Shown piece by piece: positions 57,799-64,000 of a DNA stretch of 64,000 nucleotides. Below the pieces are notes generated by a model. That model worked only from the letters and a program-made list of their open reading frames with translations. It made no database searches and had not been told where the DNA came from. A program made the position numbers and the translations under genes. Every line of letters starts with the position of its first letter. Position 1 is the first letter of the stretch. This DNA comes from an uncultured Collinsella sp. Lineage in GTDB: Bacteria; Actinomycetota; Coriobacteriia; Coriobacteriales; Coriobacteriaceae. The DNA is taken from positions 62,001 to 126,000 of the forward strand of contig CABRFZ010000001.1 of assembly GCA_902470365.1 (NCBI GenBank), written 5' to 3'.

Positions 57799-58881
57799 TT
57801 GTCTTTGTCCCATCCTTTGCCGCGCGAGCTGACGCGCCCTGTGTTTGTGGGCGACGTGCAGATAGGCGGCGGCGCTCCGGTGGTGGTTCAGTCCATGACC
57901 TGCACCGATACCGCCGACGCCCAGGCAACGCTTGCGCAAGTGCGTGCGCTTGCCCAGGCGGGTTGTGATGTTGTGCGCGTGAGCGTGCCCACCGAGGCTG
58001 CGCTCGAGGGCTTTCGCACGATTTGTGCCGAGTCACCGGTACCAATCGTTGCCGATATCCACTTTAACCACAAGCTGGCCATTGGCGCCGTGGAGGCCGG
58101 TGCCGCCAAGCTCCGCATCAATCCCGGAAACATCGGCGATTGGGCCAAGGTCGATGCCGTGATCGATGCCGCGGGCGCCGCTGGGTGTGCGATTCGCATT
58201 GGCGTGAACGCGGGCTCGCTTGAGCAGGATATCGCCGAGCGCGATGGCCTCACGCAGCCCGAAAAGCTCGTTATGTCGAGCGAGCGTTTCGTCAAACATT
58301 TTGAGGACCGCGGTTTTACCAATATCGTTCTTTCCGCCAAGGCTCATAGCGTGTCCACGACGCTCGACACCTATCGTGCGCTGTCGCGCGAAATTCCCCA
58401 TGTTCCGCTTCATTTGGGCGTGACTGAGGCTGGAACTAAGCTCCAGGGCACCATTAAGAGCTCTGTGGGCCTGGGTATTCTGCTTTCTGAGGGCATTGGC
58501 GACACTATGCGCGTCTCGCTTACGGCCGATCCGGTCGAGGAGCCGCCGGTCGCCTGGGGAATTTTACAGTCGCTGGGCCTTCGCCGCAGTGGTCCCGAGA
58601 TCGTCTCGTGCCCCACTTGCGCCCGCTGCCAGGTCAACCTGATTCCTATCGCCGAGGAGGTCACCGAGCGGCTTAAGAACTACTCCGCGCCGCTTACGAT
58701 CGCCGTGATGGGATGTGCGGTCAATGGTCCCGGCGAGGCCTCTGACGCCGACTTGGGCGTTGCCTGCGGACGAGGTCAGGGTCTGCTCTTTTCGCACGGC
58801 CAGATCATTGGTAAAGTAGCTGAGGACCAAATTGTCGACGCGCTTATGGCCGAGGTCGACAAGCTTATTGAGGAGAAATAA
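57799..58881 (+). CDS. ispG: 4-hydroxy-3-methylbut-2-enyl diphosphate synthase (IspG)
   Basis: Iron-sulfur enzyme of the MEP pathway converting MEcPP to HMBPP. The 360-residue two-domain form has VGDVQIGGGAPVVVQSMTCTDT, the barrel with ADIHFNHKLA and INPGNIG, and the cluster domain CPTCARCQVNL with three cysteines (the usual motif is CPTCGRTQ), plus MGCAVNGPGEASDADLG. TTG 57799 is chosen with GGGGAG upstream; earlier in-frame sequence lies inside rseP. It runs directly into proS. Confidence 0.94.
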   Translation: MSLSHPLPRELTRPVFVGDVQIGGGAPVVVQSMTCTDTADAQATLAQVRALAQAGCDVVRVSVPTEAALEGFRTICAESPVPIVADIHFNHKLAIGAVEAGAAKLRINPGNIGDWAKVDAVIDAAGAAGCAIRIGVNAGSLEQDIAERDGLTQPEKLVMSSERFVKHFEDRGFTNIVLSAKAHSVSTTLDTYRALSREIPHVPLHLGVTEAGTKLQGTIKSSVGLGILLSEGIGDTMRVSLTADPVEEPPVAWGILQSLGLRRSGPEIVSCPTCARCQVNLIPIAEEVTERLKNYSAPLTIAVMGCAVNGPGEASDADLGVACGRGQGLLFSHGQIIGKVAEDQIVDALMAEVDKLIEEK

Positions 58882-60603
58882 ATGACCCGAGCAATGTATA
58901 TGTCTAAGCTGTATGCTCCGACGCTCAAAGAGGATCCGGCCGACGCCGAGCTTGCGAGCCATCGCCTGCTGCTCCGTGCCGGTATGATCCGCAAGGAGGC
59001 TGCCGGTCTCTATTCCTATCTGCCGCTCGCGTGGCGCTCGATTCGCAAGATTGAGAATATCGTGCGTGACGAGATGGACGCTGCCGGCGCCCAGGAGCTC
59101 ATGATGCCCATCATGGTCGATGCCGAGCTGTGGCGCGAGTCCGGCCGTATCGATGCCTACGGCAAGGAGCTCGTGCGCTTTGATGACCGCCACGGCCGCG
59201 AGTTTGTGCTCGGCCCTACGCACGAGGAGACCGTGACCGCCCTGGTGCGCAATGAGCTGCGTTCCTACAAGCAGCTGCCGGTGAATCTCTATCACATCCA
59301 GGATAAGTTCCGCGACGAGTTCCGTCCCCGCTTTGGCCTGATGCGCGGTCGCGAGTTTATCATGAAGGACGCTTACAGCTTCTCCGCCACACAGGAGAGC
59401 CTGCAGGAGGAATATGACAAGATGAAGCAGGCCTACGCTAACATCTGCGAGCGCTGCTATATCAAGGCCCTTCCCGTTGTTGCCGACTCCGGTGAGATCG
59501 GTGGCGATACCTCCGTTGAGTACATGGCTTTGGCCGACGCCGGCGAGGCTTCGCTGGTCTACTGCGACGATTGCGGCTTTGCTGCCGATGACGAGGCGGC
59601 AAGCACCAAGGTCGTCGTGACCGAGGGTCCTGGCGACGGTACGCTTACCAAGGTTGAGACTCCGGGCATGGGCACCATTGAGGCTGTTGCTAAGTTCTTT
59701 GGGTTCCCCGAGAACGGCACGCGCAAGTCGCTGGCACTCATCGACGCCGAGGGCAAGCCGGTCGTGGCCATTGTTCCGGGCGATCACGAGCTCAACGATT
59801 GCAAGGCCGAGCATGTCTTTGGCAAGGGCTATCGCATGATGACCGACGAGGAGCTTCAAGCGAACGGTCTGCACAAGGGCTTTATCGGACCGGTCAACCT
59901 GCCCGAGGGCATCCGTCTGGTGTGCGACGAGAGCCTGCGCGATTCCAAACAGTGGGCCTGCGGTGCCAACGAGGTCGATTATCACTTTACCGGTGCCTGC
60001 CCCGAGCGTGACTTCACCGTCGATGAGTGGGCCGATCTGGTCACCGTTGTCGCCGGTGACCCCTGCCCGCACTGCGGCAAGCCGCTCTCCGCTGCCCGCG
60101 GCATCGAGGTCTCTCAGGTCTTCCAGCTGGGCACCAAGTATTCCGAGGCCATGGGTGCCACCTTTATGGATGAGGACGGCAAGGAGAAACCGCTCATCAT
60201 GGGTTGCTACGGCGTTGGTGTGTCCCGCTCGCTTGCTGCCGTCGTGGAGCAGCACAACGACGAGCACGGCATCGTCTGGCCGGTCTCCGTTGCCCCGTAC
60301 GAGGTCGCGGTGATTCCGCTTGATCCCAAGAAGGAAGAGTGCGCTACCGTCTGCGAGCAGATTGTTGATGGCCTGTGTTCCGAGGGTATCGAGGTCGTCG
60401 TCGACGACCGCGATGAGCGTCCCGGCTTTAAGTTTGCCGATAACGACCTCATGGGCTTCCCGTATCAGGTGGTGCTCGGCAAGCGTGGTCTTAAGAACGG
60501 CACCGTCGAGCTCAAGGACCGTGCCACGGGAGAGCGCGAGGACGTGGCGATCGACGAGATCGTCGCCAAGGTTGCCGAGCTTGTTAAGGTGGCCCGCCGT
60601 TAA
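58882..60603 (+). CDS. proS: prolyl-tRNA synthetase, bacterial type with editing insertion
   Basis: Charges tRNA-Pro. The 573-residue class II enzyme shows motif 2 in QDKFRDEFRPRFGLMRGREFIMKDAYSF, an INS editing domain between about 225 and 400, and motif 3 MGCYGVGVSRSLAAVVEQ with HGIVWP, then an anticodon-binding end. TAAATG links the ispG stop to its start, and GAGGAG precedes it. Last gene of the long pyrH-proS run; a strong terminator follows. Confidence 0.96.
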   Translation: MTRAMYMSKLYAPTLKEDPADAELASHRLLLRAGMIRKEAAGLYSYLPLAWRSIRKIENIVRDEMDAAGAQELMMPIMVDAELWRESGRIDAYGKELVRFDDRHGREFVLGPTHEETVTALVRNELRSYKQLPVNLYHIQDKFRDEFRPRFGLMRGREFIMKDAYSFSATQESLQEEYDKMKQAYANICERCYIKALPVVADSGEIGGDTSVEYMALADAGEASLVYCDDCGFAADDEAASTKVVVTEGPGDGTLTKVETPGMGTIEAVAKFFGFPENGTRKSLALIDAEGKPVVAIVPGDHELNDCKAEHVFGKGYRMMTDEELQANGLHKGFIGPVNLPEGIRLVCDESLRDSKQWACGANEVDYHFTGACPERDFTVDEWADLVTVVAGDPCPHCGKPLSAARGIEVSQVFQLGTKYSEAMGATFMDEDGKEKPLIMGCYGVGVSRSLAAVVEQHNDEHGIVWPVSVAPYEVAVIPLDPKKEECATVCEQIVDGLCSEGIEVVVDDRDERPGFKFADNDLMGFPYQVVLGKRGLKNGTVELKDRATGEREDVAIDEIVAKVAELVKVARR

Positions 60604-60633
60604 TCGGCGATTTCGCTTGTAGTTCGATATACG

Positions 60634-60684
60634 GGACGGCCCCGCATTTCTCCAGATCGGGGAGATGCGGGGCCGTCCTTTTAT
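60634..60684 (+). terminator. Rho-independent terminator of proS
   Basis: A perfect 14-base stem starting GGACGGCCCCGCAT is followed by TTTTATCTTG. Confidence 0.92.
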
Positions 60685-60703
60685 CTTGTCGACGTAATCA
60701 ATC

Positions 60704-60752
60704 GCTAAAAGGAAACCCCACAGCCCATGCGAGCTGCGGGGTTTCCTTTGTG
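60704..60752 (-). terminator. terminator of the phosphotransferase-family gene
   Basis: AAAGGAAACCCC (60708-60719) and GGGGTTTCCTTT (60738-60749) pair perfectly, with further inner pairing of CAGC and GCTG. On the minus strand it is followed by TTTTAGC. It closes the minus-strand unit and faces the proS terminator. Confidence 0.85.
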
Positions 60753-60781
60753 CCTCCGATGCGAAATAAATCGCTCAGATA

Positions 60782-61546
60782 TTACTGATAATCGACGACG
60801 TCGATCCAGTTCTTAAGGAACTCATCGTTCACGTTGCGCTTACGAGCGAGCTCGGAAGCGGCGACGATGCTCGTCCACTGACGCACGACCTGCATGGGCA
60901 TGTCGGCGCGGTCGCAGTAGAGCTCCAGGTAGGCCTCGGCCTGATCCTTGCTGTTGAGGGCAAAGAGCAGGTAGGTGGTGGCAACGTCGGCAGCAGGGGA
61001 GCCCTGGGTGGCGTGAGCCCAGTCGCAGACGTACAGCTGGCCGTCGTCGCCAACGATGACGTTGGAGGGGTTGAAGTCGCCGTGGCAGACCTTGAACTCC
61101 TTGGTCATGCCGTCCAGACGCTCCTGAAGGTTGTAGCGCGTGGTGGCATTGAGCTGATCAAGGCTGTCGATCATGCGGGCGAACTTGTCGCGCTGACGGT
61201 TGAGCAGCGGAGAGGTGTAGCCGTGGATCTCGATCTGGAGGTCGACGAACATCTCGAGATACTCACCGAAGCGCTGGGGCTCGGCAGTCATCTTCTCGGC
61301 AAGGGTAGTACCCGGAACCTTCTCGGTCACGAGCGCCCAGCCGTTGGCGTTCTCGAGCTGGGAAACCTCGAGAGCCTTGGGGCTGCGGATGCCGCACTCA
61401 TTGATGCGGGCAAGATTCAAAGCCTCGTTGAACACGTCGGAGACGGGCTTGGTCTCGTTAAAGACCTTGACGATCTTGTCGCCCAGGTCGTAAACGACCT
61501 TGTTGCCGCGACGGACGAGCTCGGTCTTGGAATCGGGTAGCAGCAT
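60782..61546 (-). CDS. aminoglycoside-phosphotransferase-like (APH/choline kinase fold) protein
   Basis: Kinase-fold protein of 254 residues with the catalytic loop VCHGDFNPSNVIV (HGDxxxxN) and the metal-binding CDWAHATQGSPAADVATTY. The small ATP lobe begins ELVRRGNKVVYDLGDKIVKVF with the nucleotide Lys. Substrate is unknown; relatives labelled TIGR02172 act on small molecules and need not give antibiotic resistance. It lies 88 bases downstream of adhE on the same strand with a strong hairpin between. A role linked to adhE is not evident. Confidence 0.82.
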   Translation of the reverse strand: MLLPDSKTELVRRGNKVVYDLGDKIVKVFNETKPVSDVFNEALNLARINECGIRSPKALEVSQLENANGWALVTEKVPGTTLAEKMTAEPQRFGEYLEMFVDLQIEIHGYTSPLLNRQRDKFARMIDSLDQLNATTRYNLQERLDGMTKEFKVCHGDFNPSNVIVGDDGQLYVCDWAHATQGSPAADVATTYLLFALNSKDQAEAYLELYCDRADMPMQVVRQWTSIVAASELARKRNVNDEFLKNWIDVVDYQ

Positions 61547-61578
61547 GGTTGCATCCTTTCAACGATGCGATAGAAGCG

Positions 61579-61617
61579 ACGGCGGGGGTGTGTGAAACAC
61601 CCGTGCACCCCCGCCGT
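61579..61617 (-). terminator. strong hairpin between adhE and the kinase gene
   Basis: ACGGCGGGGGTG and CACCCCCGCCGT pair perfectly across a 15-base loop. The minus-strand sequence after it (CGCTTCTATC) has only a poor U-tract, so this may be a partial terminator or an mRNA-stabilising 3' end for adhE. Confidence 0.55.
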
Positions 61618-61634
61618 TAAAAACCGTGCTAGAA

Positions 61635-64000
61635 CTAGCAGACGGCGTAATCCTGAGGCTCGCGGCCGTAGTAGGCGTCCAGGTAGAGCTCCTTGATCTC
61701 GCTCATGAGCGGGTAGCGCGGGTTAGCGCCGGTGCACTGGTCGTTGAATGCCTGCTCGGTCATCTCGTCGAGGGTGTCGAGGAAGTACTGCTCGTCAACA
61801 CCGTAGTCGGCGATGGTCTTCTTGACACCGATGAAGTCCTTGAGCTCCTCGAGCTTCGTGATGAAGTTCTCGAAGACCTCCTTGTCGTCCTTGCCCTCGA
61901 TGCCGCAGTACTTGGCCATCTCGGCGTAGTTGTGCAGCGCGTTGGGGTAAGGATACTGGGAGAAGGTACCCATCTTGACGGGAGCCTCGGCGGCGTTGTA
62001 GCGCATGACGCGAGTCAGGATGACGGCGTTGGCGAGGCCGTGGGGCAGGTGATGGAAGGCGCCGAGCTTGTGGGCCATGGAGTGGTTAAGGCCCAGGAAG
62101 GCGTTGGCGAAGGCCATACCGGCCATGCAGGAGGCGTTGTGCATCTCCTCGCGGGCGTGCGGGTCCTTGGCGCCGTTCGTGAAGCTGGAGGGCAGGTTCT
62201 CAAAGACGAGCTTGGCAGCGCGCTCGGAGAGGCCCTTGGTGTAGTCGGAAGCCATGATGGAGACATAGGACTCGATGGCGTGGGTCATGACGTCGATGCC
62301 GGAGGCAGCGGTCAGGCCGCGCGGGGCGGTCATGCAGTTGTCGGCGTCGACGATAGCCATGTTGGGGAGCAGCGCGTAGTCGGCGAGCGGCCACTTGATG
62401 CCGGTCTCCTTGTCGGTGATGATGGCGAACGGCGTGCACTCGGAGCCGGTACCCGAAGAGGTCGGGACGGCGACGAAGTAGGCCTTCTTGCCCATCTCGG
62501 GGAAGGTGAAGATACGCTTGCGGATGTCCATGAAGTCCATGGCCATGTCCTCAAACTTGCACTCGGGGTGCTCGTACATCATCCACATGATCTTGCCGGC
62601 GTCCATAGCGGAGCCACCGCCGACGGCGATGATGACGTCCGGCTCAAAGAGAGCCATCTGCTTGGCGCCGCGACGTGCGCACTGCAGCGACGGATCGGGC
62701 TCGACGTCGTAGAAGCAGTCGTGGGCGATGCCCATCTCGTCGAGCTTGGCCTCGATGGCGCGGGTGTTGCCATTCTTGAAGAGGAACTGGTCGGTGACGA
62801 TGAAGGCACGCTTCTTGCCCATGACGTTGCCCAGCTCGTCGAGGGCGACGGGCGTGGAACCCTTCTTGAAGTAGACCTTCTCGGGAGCGCGGAACCACAG
62901 CATGTTCTCACGGCGCTCGGCCACAGTCTTAACGTTGATCAAGTGCTTCACCCCAACGTTCTCGGAGACGGAGTTGCCGCCCCAGGAGCCGCAGCCCAGG
63001 GTCAGAGACGGCTTCATGCCAAAGTTGTACAGGTCACCGATGCCGCCGTGCGAGGACGGGGTGTTGATGACGATACGGCAGGCCTTCATGACGTGCTCGA
63101 ACAGGCTGATCTTCTCGGCCTGAGCGGGGTGCACGTACAGAGAGGCGGTGTGGCCCGGGCCACCGGCGAGCACCAGGTGCTCGGCCTTGTCGACGGCCTC
63201 CTGGAAGTCCTTGGCGTGGTACATGGCCAGGACCGGGGAGAGCTTCTCGTGGGAGAACTCCTCCTTGGCGGGGTCGGTGGAGGTGACCTCGGCGATCAGG
63301 ATCTTGGTCTTGGCGGGAACCTCGATGCCGGCGAGCTCGGCGATCTTGGCAGCGGCCATGCCGGGGATGCGGTGATCGAGAGCGCCGTTCTTGAACATGG
63401 CGGCACGCAGGGCCTCCATCTCGGCACCCTGCTTGACGAAGTAGCAGCCGCGCTTCTGGAACTCGGCCTTAACCTGGTCATAGATGCTGTCGATGACGGT
63501 CACGGACTGCTCGGAAGCGCAGATCATGCCGTTGTCGAAGGTCTTGGAGTGGATGATGGAGTTGACGGCGAGCAGCACGTCGGCGGTGTCGTCGATGACG
63601 ACCGGGGTGTTACCGGCGCCAACGCCCAGGGCGGGCTTGCCCGAGGAGTAAGCGGCCTTGACCATGCCCGGGCCACCGGTGGCGAGGATGATGTCGACGT
63701 CGCGCATGACCATGTTGGTCAGCTCGATGGAGGGGACATCGACCCAGCCGATGATGCCCTCGGGGGCGCCGGCCTTGACGGCGGCGTCAAGCACGAGCTT
63801 GGCGGCGGCGATGGTGCACTTGGCGGCAGCCGGGTGCGGGGAGATGATGATGGCGTTGCGGGTCTTCAGGCAGATCAGCGTCTTGAAGATCGCGGTGGAG
63901 GTGGGGTTGGTCGTCGGGATGACGGCGCCCACGATGCCGATGGGCTCGGCGATCTTGGTGATGCCGTAAGCCTCGTCGCGCTCCAGGACACCACAGGTCT
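61635..64000 (-). CDS. adhE: bifunctional acetaldehyde-CoA / alcohol dehydrogenase AdhE (5' end outside window)
   Basis: Reduces acetyl-CoA to acetaldehyde and then ethanol with NADH, regenerating NAD in fermentation; AdhE forms long helical filaments called spirosomes. The frame runs through the right edge, with about 788 codons visible, so roughly 80-100 N-terminal residues are missing. The aldehyde dehydrogenase half has its catalytic Cys in NGMICASEQSV; the iron alcohol dehydrogenase half has GGGSAMDAGKIMWMM and the iron-binding histidines in NHSMAHKLGAFHHLPHGLANA. No frameshift is seen. Its presence indicates ethanol as a fermentation product. Confidence 0.95.
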   Translation of the reverse strand, partial: TCGVLERDEAYGITKIAEPIGIVGAVIPTTNPTSTAIFKTLICLKTRNAIIISPHPAAAKCTIAAAKLVLDAAVKAGAPEGIIGWVDVPSIELTNMVMRDVDIILATGGPGMVKAAYSSGKPALGVGAGNTPVVIDDTADVLLAVNSIIHSKTFDNGMICASEQSVTVIDSIYDQVKAEFQKRGCYFVKQGAEMEALRAAMFKNGALDHRIPGMAAAKIAELAGIEVPAKTKILIAEVTSTDPAKEEFSHEKLSPVLAMYHAKDFQEAVDKAEHLVLAGGPGHTASLYVHPAQAEKISLFEHVMKACRIVINTPSSHGGIGDLYNFGMKPSLTLGCGSWGGNSVSENVGVKHLINVKTVAERRENMLWFRAPEKVYFKKGSTPVALDELGNVMGKKRAFIVTDQFLFKNGNTRAIEAKLDEMGIAHDCFYDVEPDPSLQCARRGAKQMALFEPDVIIAVGGGSAMDAGKIMWMMYEHPECKFEDMAMDFMDIRKRIFTFPEMGKKAYFVAVPTSSGTGSECTPFAIITDKETGIKWPLADYALLPNMAIVDADNCMTAPRGLTAASGIDVMTHAIESYVSIMASDYTKGLSERAAKLVFENLPSSFTNGAKDPHAREEMHNASCMAGMAFANAFLGLNHSMAHKLGAFHHLPHGLANAVILTRVMRYNAAEAPVKMGTFSQYPYPNALHNYAEMAKYCGIEGKDDKEVFENFITKLEELKDFIGVKKTIADYGVDEQYFLDTLDEMTEQAFNDQCTGANPRYPLMSEIKELYLDAYYGREPQDYAVC

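Noticed and set aside
60604..60781. Small gene between proS and the kinase gene
   Set aside because: The stretch is filled by two facing terminators, with no frame having a ribosome site.
1..64000. CRISPR array, prophage or intact insertion sequence
   Set aside because: No regularly spaced direct repeats with unique spacers, no phage structural genes and no transposase were seen. The only recombinase is the Xer-type housekeeping gene.

Overview
The window is a GC-rich chromosomal segment dense with housekeeping genes. Gene order (mreBCD-mrdA-rodA, then a B12-binding radical SAM pair, then rplU-rpmA-obgE; rpsP-khpA-rimM-trmD; rnhB-yraN-comM-dprA-trmFO-xer-rpsB-tsf-pyrH-frr-uppS-cdsA-dxr-rseP-ispG-proS), frequent TTG starts, a glyQ/glyS two-subunit glycyl-tRNA synthetase, and pyruvate phosphate dikinase with AdhE all suggest an anaerobic, fermentative Gram-positive of the Coriobacteriia. 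Collinsella is the most likely genus. This is inference from gene content; no database was searched.

Layout. 1-1.75 kb: a two-gene ABC-2 exporter for a surface polysaccharide or lipid-linked glycan. 1.8-3.6 kb: a tRNA-Arg(UCU) gene, the remnant of a membrane acyltransferase-like gene, and a lower-GC two-gene islet on the minus strand (a P-loop ATPase translationally coupled to a small protein resembling DUF4869). 3.7-12.3 kb: one minus-strand operon with the shikimate pathway and both the Phe and Tyr branches (aroF-tyrA-aroB-aroA-aroC-pheA-aroEK fusion-aroQ), with a hairpin/U-tract in its leader. 12.4 kb: tRNA-Arg(CCG). 12.5-18.5 kb: a P-type ATPase, a zinc-ribbon membrane protein, a cyclophilin and a TPR membrane protein. 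18.6-28.2 kb: the cell-elongation cluster mreBCD-mrdA-rodA followed by a DUF697-like protein and the TIGR03960/TIGR03936 radical SAM pair. 28.2-32.3 kb: rplU-rpmA-obgE-nadD-yqeK-rsfS. 32.4-33.6 kb: dinB on the minus strand with an SOS-like box. 33.8-44.9 kb: rpsP-khpA-rimM-trmD-lepB, glyQS, the PPDK regulator, PPDK, rplS and rnhB. 45-60.6 kb: yraN-comM-dprA-trmFO-xer, rpsB-tsf, pyrH-frr-uppS-cdsA-dxr-rseP-ispG-proS. 60.8-64 kb, minus strand: a phosphotransferase-family kinase and adhE, which runs off the right edge.

Functional logic. The window links aromatic amino-acid synthesis, cell-wall elongation, isoprenoid (MEP) and phospholipid precursor synthesis, translation, DNA uptake/processing (ComM, DprA) and fermentative carbon flow (PPDK with its regulator; AdhE). 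No CRISPR array, prophage or intact insertion sequence was seen. The less ordinary material is the tRNA-adjacent islet, a small family of palindromes with a CCCCGTCCCA-type core, a helically spaced TTTACC repeat array before ppdK, an apparent ATA start for the Xer-type recombinase, and a roughly 100-residue insertion with a predicted helix-turn-helix look inside the RseP protease.
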